A DNA stretch of 64,000 bases. It comes from Apophysomyces variabilis. Lineage: Eukaryota > Mucoromycota > Mucoromycetes > Mucorales > Mucoraceae. Below the pieces are notes generated by a model that was not told where the DNA came from, did no database searches, and worked only from the letters and a program-made list of their open reading frames with translations. A program made the translations under genes and the position numbers. Positions within the stretch are counted from its first letter, which is position 1. Each line of letters opens with the position of its first letter. Of this stretch, positions 11,186 through 25,735 are shown piece after piece. The stretch is from positions 682,001 through 746,000 of the forward strand of contig MZZL01000380.1 in assembly GCA_002749535.1 (NCBI GenBank), in the 5' to 3' direction.

Positions 11186-12591
11186 TGATGCTCAATTTTG
11201 ACGCCTTGTATATAATTTTTCCGGCCTCACTATCCGAGTAAATGCAACATGGAAAGAATGAAAAGATGGAGCCTTTGGGAGTAAGAATGGTGGAAAGTTT
11301 GTCTTGATCTTCAAGAAGTACACGGCTAGGTACACTACACGTTGGTCTAGGTGCGCGACCTTTGCTCTTGGTTTGGTGCACACCTGCCTTGTACGTGCAC
11401 AACTCCTACAGACCTGGTTGGTACACCACAATCAATTATTTGTACACGCACATTCGCTTCAGACGTAAATGGTCATTTGGTGTAACTTGGAAAACATGAC
11501 TGAATCCTTCCTCCCATTCTTTCCCAGTGATCGCATGCTTTTCCTAACCCATGTCCTTAGCGTTTACCTCCGTTTTGTATGGTTTCAATTTTAAGTTAGT
11601 TCTAGTGAATTCCTCTCTTGGGTCAAATAGTTTCAGAGGAAATAAAAACACGGGGAAGGACCTCTTTCGCAAAAAAAGAGGGAAGAAGAATTTCCTGGAA
11701 AAAACCTTTTGGACCAAAAGAATCGGAACCGTATTGTACTTGCAAACATCTTTTCTGGGTATAGTGAATTTGGAGTGTCTTTGAGATTGCTTTTGAGAAA
11801 GGATCTAAGGAACTCATCTTTACTGCTAAGATCGTTTGAAGTGACATTGTTTATTTGGTGAACTCCCTTTGTTATCTTCCTTCATATATTTTATTTTGTT
11901 TTCACACTCTTCTACTACCCTTCTTTATATCTTTTCCTTAACCCGACCCTCCCTCAATTATATTTGTTTGAACAGTTGATATTTTGTGAATTCATTATTC
12001 ACACTTGTTGTTGTTGTACTTTTGTGTCTTGTACTATTTTATTTATTTCTACCCCCATCCTTCTTTTGTACTTACTTGTCACAGTACATAAGCACCGCAC
12101 GTGTCAATTTAGTGCAAGTGAAAACAAATGACATAGGAACAAAAATCTGCTGGCATCAAAAAAAAAACCGCTTATGTAGAAGGATCTAAAAAATTTTGAT
12201 CGCAAATATTTTATCTTTATCACTTGCAAGCTACTACTTTTACTTTTACTTTATTAGCTTAATGTAATATTAAAAATGTTTAAATCTCTTTATTTTGATT
12301 TATATTTAACAGCTTTAATATAAACTTGTTTAAAGTAAAACTATAAAATTGGAAAAGCAAGTTGATTTAGCTTTAAGTACCCTCTTATTTAATTATTGCG
12401 TCAAAGTTGTCTTCTGATATATAGCTGACCATATAATTATATAGAGACTGTCTTAAATTCAAAATTAAAAAAGTAAGGTTTTACAATAAAAAAGGAAGCT
12501 GGTTATAGTATATATAAACTAAGACCCAAGGTTTATGCAATATGTTTTAGTTTTAACATAGGCTATTTCTTGTTGAAGTCACATTTTTACT
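11186..12591. other. AT-rich intergenic region
   Basis: About 1.4 kb without a supported gene; strongly AT-rich from about 12180 to 12590, just upstream of the F-box gene. ORFs at 11151-11431 and 11551-11847 look random. It may hold the F-box promoter; no repeat with another part of the window was recognised. Confidence 0.5.
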
Positions 12592-14298
12592 ATGGCAACC
12601 ATACCTTGTGAGGTGTGGAAAGCTATTGCTTTGCATTTATCAAATAGCGATCTTTATGCATGTGCATTAGTCAATCGTACTTGGTACACACATTTCTACC
12701 CAATTCTGTTTCATACTGTTATCCTAAACGGTCAACGCCGCTTTTATCAGCTTTATTCTCTATTTGAACGTACCGAATTAGGTCAGCATGTTCGGCGGCT
12801 TGATATCGACTATTGCCAAATGACGAGCGATGAAATGCGATGTTTTCAACTACGATGTCCTCATATACATTCATTGCGTTTGGGAATTGCTTTTTCTTTG
12901 AAGCATGGGTCATATTCTTTTGCCAACCCCTATGGTCTATTAAGCTTTTATGGAACCCAGCTGGCAAAGTTGCATCTCAGTTCATTTGCATTCGATCCAA
13001 CAGGAAATACTACAGACGATTTCTCATTTCTCACAAGTTGTCCACGCCTCAAATGCCTGACGTTCAATTCGACCAAATCACTTTGCATAAGAGCGGTGGA
13101 ACAAATCCATGAGCATTGTCCGCTGTTGGAAACTCTTGAATTATCCGGTCTCGATTTATTATCTGATAATTTCAATATGATTACTGATGTGCATAAAGAA
13201 GTCCATATGCGAGAGATCCAGCTAGGGTACGGTGGTGGTTGGACACGCTATGCATTTTGGTTGCGATACTTTGCATTGAAGTATCCGTCATTGGAATCAC
13301 TTGCGCTAAACAACACATATGACATCGTCATGCTTCATGAAGACGAGAATCAGTTTCTCAGTTGCCAGAAATCCTACGAACTACTGGCTCTCGGTTGCCC
13401 ACGATTACAATCTCTTCGCATCGACAGCATTTTTCTCGATCCGTTTCTTTTCAACGTTCTGAAAGAGCATGGCGTCACATTATCAGTGGTCGCTGTGCAT
13501 GGTCGCTGGCGCTGGCCCAGTAAAGTAATCACATCTGTTATCGATTGCGTGCAAAAGACGGTCCAGACGCTGTCAATATCGATATCTCCGGACCAGAATG
13601 TAATGGATCTGTTACCATTGCTAGGTGGATGTCGCTACTTGACTAGCCTGACCCTCTCCAGTTATGCGCATCCGTCCAAGACAAATGTTGCAATAGACGA
13701 TTTATTACATAACTGCAACCTCCTGAAAACACTGGTTATCAGATTGGCAACATCATCTGTGTCAAACGGTATTATGGAAATATCTCATCCTCTTATATCC
13801 TTAACTCTGGAGAACTGTGTATTCAATCAAAGGGTGCTGAATTTCCTACCTAAAATATGTCGACAGCTTCAACATCTCACATTATCCCAGTGCTTTCGAA
13901 ACGATGGAAATATGTACGAGGAGATAAAGATACATATGCCAGAACATAAAATGCAATCCATCACTATACACGGTTCCCGATTCAGTTATTCTCGGGAAAA
14001 GATAAAGTATATTATGCTCAAAATAGAGAACGAGGAACGTTGGTATCGTATGAGTAAATTCAAACCTAGGGACGGTAGCGACAGGGTAACTCGTGCCAGG
14101 AAATTGACGCGATACGAAGTTGACAGATTGAAAGAAACGGTGGCTGATCCTTCGAATTTCATGCATTACACGAAGAAGCTTCGGAGTAATCGAGGACAGG
14201 TATCTATTGGGAGTGCTGACGATATCATATACGGATATCTATCGATTTGTTGTCGCTCAATTGGCCATCTCACTGTTAATAAAATGCGTTTTGTATAA
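12592..14298 (+). CDS. F-box / leucine-rich-repeat protein
   Basis: 568 aa, single exon. Residues 1-45 form an F-box (IPCEVWKAIALHLSNSDLYACALVNRTWY), which would bind Skp1 in an SCF ubiquitin ligase. The rest consists of irregular leucine-rich repeats (HIHSLRLG, RLKCLTFNSTKSL, LLETLELSGLDLL, RLQSLRIDSIFL, YLTSLTLSS, LLKTLVIRLA, QLQHLTLSQC), the likely substrate-binding part. The C-terminus (about 475-568) is basic and without repeats. Intronless F-box/LRR genes are a large lineage-specific family in Mucoromycota, and this one sits alone in AT-rich, gene-poor DNA. The target is unknown. Confidence 0.88.
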   Translation: MATIPCEVWKAIALHLSNSDLYACALVNRTWYTHFYPILFHTVILNGQRRFYQLYSLFERTELGQHVRRLDIDYCQMTSDEMRCFQLRCPHIHSLRLGIAFSLKHGSYSFANPYGLLSFYGTQLAKLHLSSFAFDPTGNTTDDFSFLTSCPRLKCLTFNSTKSLCIRAVEQIHEHCPLLETLELSGLDLLSDNFNMITDVHKEVHMREIQLGYGGGWTRYAFWLRYFALKYPSLESLALNNTYDIVMLHEDENQFLSCQKSYELLALGCPRLQSLRIDSIFLDPFLFNVLKEHGVTLSVVAVHGRWRWPSKVITSVIDCVQKTVQTLSISISPDQNVMDLLPLLGGCRYLTSLTLSSYAHPSKTNVAIDDLLHNCNLLKTLVIRLATSSVSNGIMEISHPLISLTLENCVFNQRVLNFLPKICRQLQHLTLSQCFRNDGNMYEEIKIHMPEHKMQSITIHGSRFSYSREKIKYIMLKIENEERWYRMSKFKPRDGSDRVTRARKLTRYEVDRLKETVADPSNFMHYTKKLRSNRGQVSIGSADDIIYGYLSICCRSIGHLTVNKMRFV

Positions 14299-17297
14299 AT
14301 ATATCTATTGCATTTAACTCTGTAGTTGACACAATCAAGGGTTTATGGTCTTGTTATTATAGTCTTGAATGGTTATTCAGATGAGGGATCATACTGAGGT
14401 TATCGTTTAGCTAAAGTGATAGAATAGATTCTCTAGCTAAACAACGTCTAATTCTTTTCTGATCTATTGAATGACTGTAGTTGGCGATTGGCACGATGGT
14501 CTCATATACAAGAGGAATTGCACAATGTTGGATGCAGCCGTAGAATCTCGTTTCCTAGATATGGCCTTACTGTCAGTACGGCACTAATTTTCGAGCCTTT
14601 CTGACCCGGCGCATCTTTTCTTTCCTTTACATTCTGTAAGTTGCCTATCTGACAGGCTGGACTGATCTTGTACATAAGTTATTGGCGTCAAAAAGGCAAC
14701 AAACGTAGGCGCCTTTCCGATGGAGCTGAGTCACTCACATGGAAAATCAACAAAATTACTCTACCTTTCGTTGTGTGGCTTCCTGTCGCAATTCCTTCAG
14801 AATGGCTTTGGCAGGTCCCTCTTTTTCATTCTATTATACTCTCAGAGAATACTTCACTTCCACAAGCAATAATAATGGTTTTTCTTTCTATTTTCTCCTG
14901 GTCAATCATTAGCTGACAAATGCAACCCATTTCGAGTCACTTGGCTTGCATGATTTTCTTTGCTACTTGCTCCACATTGCTTCATGCAGCAGTCTTTCTG
15001 CGATTTCACCTTGTCCTTTCTGCTTCTTAGTATACGACTAGGTCTTAACTTACTGTGCAATCCGGCAAGTACTTGAAATAAGATCTTACGCTGGTAATAC
15101 TGAACTACGCGCTTATCGTAGATCTTACTTTAAGCTTATAGTCGGGCAGTCGTGTACTGGCGGTGTTGGTGGCACCTTCTGAAGCCCGAAAGGTTCCGAT
15201 TCGGTTGATTGTCGCCGAGTGGGACACAGAATGTTAGTTTGGAAAAGGAAACCTGGACAATATCAAACAGTTAAATTGTATGTCATTATGTCAGTCAATA
15301 TATAACTCGTCTATTTCCATGCGCATAAGCTATGTTTATCACGAGTCAGGGTACAAACTTGCCTTGCGCAAAATAAGGAGACAATTCGTCAATACATAAT
15401 CCTGATATAGACATACTTCTTAAAGGCAATCTGAGTGGTCTTCTAGAAGCAATATATTCAGTGAAAAGAGTTAACGCAATGTGAAAAGAAGCAACGACAT
15501 TTATAGAAACCAGGGTTGATACAGATTGCCAGCCTTACTGACTAAACGACGCCTTGCTTTTCTACTTAATTTAAGCCAGCAGGTCTTTGACGAAATGAGC
15601 AACTAGACTAATATAGTCACTCTGTGGTAATCATATAAAGCGTTCACTAATTGATTTGCCGTGTTTCCCTGATTATATAGAAGTTTTCCACGAAACTGAG
15701 CCGGACTTCCGTGGCTTATTAAAAGTTTAACTCTCCAACAATTATCTCCATTTTAAGCAATAACCTACCCAGCTTTGAAGCCAGAATAAGCAACTGGAAA
15801 ACTGCAAGCCTCTCTGACACCTGGATACTTTTTAGCGAGGTCATCGCTATTAATCCGTCCGCTTCTCGAATGCCGTTTTCAGTTTGTATCTCAGCACCGC
15901 AAGCATAGAAATCGAAAGCGCTGTATAGAAAGAAGCTAATGACTAGCTACACAAAGGTACTTTCCATTGTTCGCCTAACTTTATCCTGCGTAACGTAGGG
16001 ACCTCACTCTCTTTTTTTTCTGATAAGCTCCTTGCTTTCGTTGATCTTCCCTTATTACATAGGCTTGTTAAACCCTCTGGATCGGTATTTCACACATTCG
16101 CATCCAGATTGATTTGATACTGAGGATAATCTTGGCCACTATTTCTCTGACACAGTGTTCTCGATTTCACTGAATATCCAGAGAGTAATCATAATTAATT
16201 AGTTAAAACTCATCACAATCAAATTTGCCGGATCAGAAAAACCAACTTTATCATTTTCGCAGAACGGCTTAATTTTCCGGTGAGTTGGCTTGAGTTTGTT
16301 TGTAATACGGATGACCAATCTGTTGAGTCATCGTTTCCAAAGGAACGACGCTTACCTAGCTAGAAGGTTCTTCTACTTGTATACTAGAGCATAGTATTGT
16401 TCTATTCACGCGGAAATCAAGGTGGCGGTGAAAAAATAAGCACAAAGAGGTCGTACAATCTATTTTAGAAAGCATTCGTTTGGCACGTACGGAGAGATTG
16501 ATAACCAAACTGACAGCTGCGGTTTTTAAAGCTCAGATGACACCGAGTATACGGTTGCACGGTGAAACAGTAAGATGAACAGGGCAGTTTTCGTAACTAG
16601 ACAACAGATCGTGCATATATGCTGTCTCAAAAGTGCTTTAAATGAAGTATGTAGCTCTAATTATTAAATGGATATGGTGCACAGATTGCTCCATGCGCAC
16701 CATCATCATTTGGTAGATCAGAAAACACGTGTTATTTTTTATCAGGCAAGTTATAATCTATTTCGGGTACTTGTAAAGCAATTGACGGACTTTGTAAGGT
16801 AGACAAACACACATTCAAACACGACTGGGCAAGCATAAATTGAAAGATGTGTTACTAGGCACTGCAGAAAAAAGTCTCCATGTCAGCCTTTAAAAAGCCA
16901 AAACAGGGTATCGGTCAGCCCGAACGTATTGGATTTCCGCTTAGATCTGATTTAATGGTGAGCGGATCGTCAATGGCCTGTCTGCAAAAGTGGATCGTAT
17001 CCAAATGCAACCAGCTGAAAGAGAGTATTGATCGAAAAATAAAAAGGAAGAAGCGGAGGCAACTGCACCTTGGAAACATATGTGAAAAACCAAGAGAGAC
17101 AGTAAGCAAGACAGGCGTGCTGTGGAACCCTAAAATTATTAGACGTTTCATTATCCACTTTTTACAATGTGCCCGGTGAGGCGGCTGTATGTGTTTTTGC
17201 TAATGGTACGAGTGGTGTAACCCAGGTTTTTCTATTCCCCTTGATCTCGTTGATGACCTTCCTTTTTTGGATGATTTTTTTTTTGATCTGACAGGGA
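14299..17297. other. gene-poor intergenic region with repeat relic
   Basis: About 3 kb. No ORF on either strand shows coding character; those at 14668-14916 and 16880-17179 carry no known motif. It contains one copy of a diverged dispersed repeat (15109-15284). The rest is probably decayed intergenic or transposon-derived DNA. Confidence 0.55.
15109..15284. repeat. diverged dispersed repeat, copy 1
   Basis: Aligns with 63836-63991 in the same orientation. Shared blocks include GCGCTTATC(g/a)TAGAT(c/t)TTACTT, CTGAAG, GATTCGG, ACTATTGTC/GATTGTCGCC, and ACAGA(a/g)TGTTAGTTTG, with small indels between them. Neither copy has a long ORF. Probably fragments of an old mobile element; class unknown. 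Confidence 0.65.
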
Positions 17298-17305
17298 TAT
17301 AAATA
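17298..17305 (+). promoter_or_regulatory. TATA box of the acidic repeat-protein gene
   Basis: TATAAATA lies 58 bp upstream of the ATG at 17363 with a CT-rich leader between. Confidence 0.55.
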
Positions 17306-17362
17306 AAGATCTTATTCTCCACGATACAATCAACCCTTTTTTCTTCTCTAACTACCGTAACC

Positions 17363-18742
17363 ATGTCTGCCACCGAGTTGAACGAGACCACCGCTCCCAC
17401 CCCTGTTACTCAACCTGAAGTAACCACAGAAAAGCAAACCGACAATGTTGCTCCTGCTGAGGAAGTTCCTGCTGTGGAACAGACTCCCGAAACCGAGCCT
17501 GTCGTGGAAGAATCAAACGAAGAACAGACTCCTGCTGCTGCTGCCGAAGAAGAAGAAAAAGAAGATCAACAACTGCAGCAACCAGCTGCAGCAAACGAGG
17601 AATCAGCTCCTGCTACCACTAAGCCTTTGACGAAGCGACGCACCTTGTTCAATCCCTTCGGCAAATCCAAGAAGGAAGATCACCAGACGGCCAAGGAAGA
17701 AACTACCCCCGTCAAGGAGGAGGAAGAAGGCAATGCCAATGCTGCTACCGAAAATGATAAGAGAAAGTCCAAAGGACTCGCTGGTCTTTTCTCCAGATCA
17801 AAGGTAAAAAAAGGACGACAAAGAAAAAATAGGTCAAGTTATTTTGCCTGGTGAATTGACGCATTCCCTCCTTAAGGCCACTCCCAAGACTCCTGGTGAA
17901 CCAGCTGCTGCCACTGAGGCAAATGCACCAGTGGAATTGCCAAAGATTGAACAATTGCAGCCTATTGAGACCGATGCCGTTGTGAACGAAAGCACTACGG
18001 CTGCAGAGGAACAGGCTCCAGAGGCTCCATCACAAGAAATCTCCGAGGAGGCAGAACCGGCTAAGGCTGACACTCCTGCCGCTGCTGCTGCTGCCGATGC
18101 TCCTATTGCCGAGGAAACCCCTGCAACCCAGGAAATTGAAACTGCCCCCACCAACGCTAAGCGTCAGTCTTTCATTAGCAAGCTCTTTGGAAAGAAGAAG
18201 CAAGATAAGGAAGAAAAGCAACGCGAGATCAAGGAAGAGCCTTTGGCTGTGGCCCAGGAAACCACAGAAGAACAAGGTAATAATTTCATTATCGAATTTG
18301 TCTTTTCTTGATTTTGCAGTTAAGCTGATCGGGTTATTTTTTTATTTCCTTTTTAGCTTCTGAAGAGCCTGCTACTGCTGTTGCCGAGGAAACCCCCGAG
18401 GTTGAGGAAGCTCCTGAAGAAGACAAGAAGACAGCCCCACGCCCCTCGTCTCCTCTTGGCCGCCGTTTGACAGAATTTTTCAAGATCTCGAAGAAGGATA
18501 AGAAAGCCAAACAGACCTCTACTGAACCCGAGACCGTTGTGGTTGAAGAAGAAGTGACAGCCGATGAGACTCAGGAACAACAACCTCCCAAGGAAGAGGA
18601 AGAAGAGGAAGAACAGACCGAAACAAAGGCTACTGAGGAGCCTGTTGTGGAGGGAGAACAAGAAAAGGTAGTGACAGAACAGGAACAACAGGAGGAGAAG
18701 CACGTTCCTACTACCCCCGCTGCGGTTGTTGCATCTGCTTAA
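17363..18742 (+). CDS. acidic low-complexity protein with four basic-aromatic motifs
   Basis: Exons 17363-17803, 17877-18276, 18357-18742; 408 aa. The protein is mostly Glu/Pro/Ala/Thr/Gln-rich and probably disordered. Spaced through it are four short motifs of hydrophobic-aromatic plus lysine type: RTLFNPFGKSKK, LAGLFSRSK, FISKLFGKKK and LTEFFKISKK, each preceded by a Ser/Thr/Lys-rich stretch. Such repeats look like membrane- or partner-binding short linear motifs, but no family was recognised. Codon use is strongly biased towards C-ending and preferred codons compared with neighbours, and a TATA box is present, so it is probably highly expressed. Antisense ORFs here are artefacts of the repeat composition. 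Confidence 0.8.
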
Positions 18743-19256
18743 GCGCCCTTTCCCGCCAAAACAGAAAAAAAAACTCACATTTCTTTTTATTGACTAATCT
18801 TATCAACTTGGCGATCGTTTTCATTTTCTCACAAGGCCTTTTCTTTTTGTCTATTGTGCATAGTGCAGCATTGTTCCCATCATTTGTACTTGTCTTTCCT
18901 CCATCTCTATCTCTCTCTCTTCCTCTTTATTCTTTCTTTCTCTCTGATTTTTTTCTTTTTCTTACAGCGTTACTATTACTACTATTAAATTCTGCCTTTT
19001 TTTACCATAATTTTATAAGATTTGTTACATATATCTGTGTGAGATAAGCTAGAGATTTTTATTCATCTAGTCCGTTTTATTTGGACCTGAAACACCAAAG
19101 CAGACATTCTTCTCCGTCGGCATTTCAAACAAAGGATGAAACGAATTATGACGAGTGACCAGTTGCCCCTTTTTGCTTTTCACTTGCCTTAAACTCAGGT
19201 TTCGATAGAAGAAGAGAAACCCAGTTTATCCACCTAGCTTAACCTTCTTTCCGAGC
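18743..19256. other. intergenic region upstream of VMA13
   Basis: 514 bp, pyrimidine-rich (long CT/T tracts at 18880-18990), holding the 3' UTR of the acidic-protein gene and the V-ATPase subunit H promoter. No gene is supported. Confidence 0.5.
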
Positions 19257-21348
19257 ATGTTGACTGTCGAACCTACTTTTCCTGAACCAAACCCTGTTCA
19301 ACCACAGGCAACCGAGGAATTAGTAAACGATGTCGCCTTGGCCATCATCGAACATCCTCACCTCGAAGAGATGATCTCGACCATCCGCAAAAGCACCACA
19401 CCATGGAAGGTATCTGGTTACATAGATACAGGGAAATAGTACATGATTTTCATTTACGATTGGCCATATATTTTGTATAAAAAGGACTATCAACGCGCCG
19501 GTTTGATAACTGAGAATGAAGTCGCGATGATTGAGCATGTCGAGAATAAGTCGGCAGATGAAATATCGACTATAATGTCGGAGGTTGGGCGAACTGGATT
19601 AAAATACACGATTGCTCAAGAACTAATGATGATTCCTTGATTTTCTATGGATTAGCATGGTATACATTATGCAAGCATGTATTTGGAACTTATGCAGAAG
19701 CTTGCACGGGTCGATGCTGTGAAAAAAGTTCTTGTCATGATCCACGATATGTTGAATGGTATGAAAAACAAAAGTAGAAACTTTGAAGACTTTGGCTCGT
19801 TTATTCACAAGTGCTACCCATTAGATCATAGTGAACGTATTACTTTATTCCATCAGGCCACTGCCAACGTATCCGATTTTCCATTTGGTCCATTCCACAG
19901 GTAAGATGGAAAAAAAAGATTCAAGGAATACATTGACCGTTGCATAGGGCACTGCAAATTAATGACGAATTTATTGCAGTCCAATCTAGTAAAATACTTA
20001 CATTACTGATATGGTATGGAAGAACAAATAGAATAAGGCTTTGATATACGGAGCATGGCATTGACAAGAAATGCGTATTATTAACAGCTCCACGTCGAAT
20101 CGAGACCTTGACATCGAGAACTTTTTCCGATGGATGACATTCCAATTACAGAGCCCACAGCCTTATATTCTTGAGCTCAATGTGCAGATACTGGATGCTC
20201 TTTTCCACATCCCTTCTTATCGCAAAGTCTTTTGGAACACGTCTCAGGCAGTGGATTCGTAAAGTATCGCGGATTTACATTGACGTCTTCTTTAAAATCT
20301 GATCATCAAACTAACATTTTTCATAGACTTGTGAATATCTTGAAAACAGGCAATTCGAATCCGCAACAAGTGTATGAAGTTACTTTTGCCATCTGGCTCC
20401 TTACTTTTGACAAAGAAATTGCTGCTAATCTCAACAGGTATGGTTATAAAGTCAAAGCAAATAAAAGCAAATGAATTAAGGCGTCTTTTTGGTGTTGGAA
20501 TAGAAAATACGATGTCATTCCGACACTGATCGAAATCGCCAAGTCAGCTGTGAAAGAAAAGGTAATTCGAGTAGTTGTTGCTACGTTCAAGGTAAGATGT
20601 ATTCCACTTAAAGTATGGGATATTGATGTTGTTTCTTGCTCCTTAGAACATGATTGACCGTGCACCAAAAGCCAACTTATCAGCAATGTTGGTCGCTCGA
20701 TTGTTGCCTTTCGTGGAACATCTAAGTGAGAGAAAATGGTCAGACCCAGAGGTGGTTGAAGACATAGATTTTATTAAGGCAGAGCTGCAAACAAATTTCG
20801 AGAACTTGACGTAAGTTTCATAAGCAGAGAAGCAGGTATCGCTTTGGGCAAAAAATGATACTGATATTGTCATTTAGGACTTTTGAAGTCTATGCTTCCG
20901 AATTAGAGACGGGCAAACTTGAGTGGTCTCCTCCGCATCAATCAGAGAGTTTTTGGCGCCTAAATGCAGCTCGCTTGGACGAGGACGATCACAAGCTATT
21001 AAAGTAAATGTGGATGGCCTTGTGTACTTAATTATTTGTTAACTTGCCCGCACAGGATACTGTCTCGGCTATTACATAGTAGTACTAACACTACTGTTTT
21101 GGCCATTGCATGCCACGATCTAGGACAATACGTCAAATATTGCCCCAAAGATGGGAGAAGGTACACGCAACATTGTTTATAAGTTGGCCGATTGTTTTCT
21201 TACCATTTATTTTTTTTTGGCGTTGCACAGATGCCTTGAATCTGTGGGTGCCAAACAAAGGATTATGGAGCTGATGACCCATGAGGATTTGGATGTGCGT
21301 TATTATGCTCTCTCTGCTACGCAAAAGTACTTTGCCATGGCGTCATGA
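19257..21348 (+). CDS. VMA13: V-type proton ATPase subunit H
   Basis: Regulatory subunit of the V1 sector, needed for ATPase activity and for silencing free V1. Twelve exons: 19257-19409, 19485-19583, 19656-19758, 19825-19900, 19948-20013, 20088-20258, 20327-20437, 20504-20591, 20647-20810, 20878-21003, 21056-21160, 21231-21348; 459 aa (yeast 478). The armadillo-like helical body carries the family motifs QVYEVTFAIWLLTF, VIRVVVATFKN, ESFWRLNAARLDEDDHKLLK, and near the C-terminus AIACHDLGQYVKYCPKDGR and ELMTHEDLDVRYYALSATQK. All introns are GT-AG (45-76 nt). Intron 3 (19759-19824) is 66 nt without stops and could be retained in frame. The start gives a short disordered N-terminus before the first helix. 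Confidence 0.95.
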
Positions 21349-21442
21349 TTTATCTGTGACGTACTATTATTATTCTTTTCCTGTTGACTTTCTATCCTAC
21401 TTTCTTGTTTTCCTTATCTCTTCCCTTGGAGGTTGAAACGAT

Positions 21443-22148
21443 ATGACAGACCAGAGTGAAGATACGAATGATCCCATGTATAATCAAATCCGTACGCTGA
21501 AAACAAAGGTGGACAGACACTATTTAGTTTTAAGCTTGCAAAGGAAACATATGGATAATATATTGTAATATCAATACAAAGAAGGAAAGGGGACGGGGGA
21601 ATGAGGGAACATTTGTGCACAGTAATCCAACTATATTGTTTAATTTCTAGGCAGTTTTATGGAGACGTCGGGAAAATGATAGTGACATGCAATAGCCATT
21701 TTGAGCAAGCCTGCGCTCAGTTTGTTAATCAATCCTTATTTGGTGATAGCGAAGAGCAATTTATCCATCATTGTAAAATGAAGATGAAGTGATAGGTGTG
21801 CGATATGTGGGGTCTCACGGTCATTGTTTTTGTACGCAGTGAAAAATGCAACACAGACACTGAACGAGGGAATTACCAATGTTGCACAGATCTCTCAATC
21901 CAAAACCTTGTCTGCAGAGCATGATGGTGTCACAGAAGATGATCCATTACTAGCAGAGTAGGTTGCATCCTTTTGGCCGTGGCATCCTGATCATCATCCT
22001 TTGACTTTATCCTAGGGATTCATGTCAAAAACTTCTAGCCATATATCAAGAACTCGAACAGACACGGCAAGATTTGGAAACAGCCGTCAATTCGTTGCAG
22101 AGGTATATGCAAGAGAACGATTTCACATCGCTGACGATGACCACCTAG
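21443..22148 (+). CDS. small helical / coiled-coil protein, function unknown
   Basis: Exons 21443-21564, 21651-21772, 21840-21957, 22016-22148; 164 aa. The frame is exact through three GT-AG introns. The composition is helical throughout (YNQIRTLKTKVDRHYLVLSL, HHLKNATQTLNEGI, AIYQELEQTRQDLETAVNSL), suggesting a coiled-coil or four-helix protein, acidic at the N-terminus. No family was recognised. It starts 95 bp after the stop of VMA13 on the same strand and converges with ADE5,7. The donor of intron 2 (gtaaaa at 21773) was chosen because it alone keeps frame into the next helical block; reading on would stop at 21792. Confidence 0.6.
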
Positions 22149-22367
22149 ATGTGAACAAGAACTCACAGTATGTTCTGCCAAGATGGCATTAGACAATCAT
22201 CCTTTCCAGAAATGAACGCTCCATTCTCCATTGCTTTTCTCTCGTACTTTGTTCCATTCTTTATTTTGCGAAAGACAAAAACAAGCACTTCTAAATAGAA
22301 TATGTACACGACTGGATAATCCAGTGAAGACAATGTAATTTTGTTCCTTCTTGTTCCTTGTTCTCGT

Positions 22368-25418
<3,051 letters not shown>

Positions 25419-25735
25419 AGGGAAAGTGTGTTGTAAAACGAAAGGGAAAATACGGGCGGGGATGGAACAGCAAGTTGGAGCAAAAAGCCGCTCTCGCCTT
25501 TTTTGTACTCTTTTTTTTTCTGACGGTGAGTAACTCCCCTCCTTCTGAGTCATATCACCAAGCCACAACAGATCAAAGAGATGTCCACCCAAAAAAAAGA
25601 AGAAAAAAAAATAGCGCATGATTCAAGCAGCAAGACGCATAAAACGCGCGACTTTTTTGTGTCCATTTTACTTATAGTCTTTGTGCACTGTTTGGGGCAA
25701 AGTTAGCCATATTAAGCAATGGTGTATTGGATTGT

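Noticed and set aside
11186..12591. AT-rich block as a centromere or origin
   Set aside because: Only about 1.4 kb and no diagnostic motif; AT-richness alone is not evidence.
18353..18778. 141-aa minus ORF with Phe/Leu-rich sequence
   Set aside because: Antisense of the acidic GAA/GAG-rich exon 3; composition artefact.
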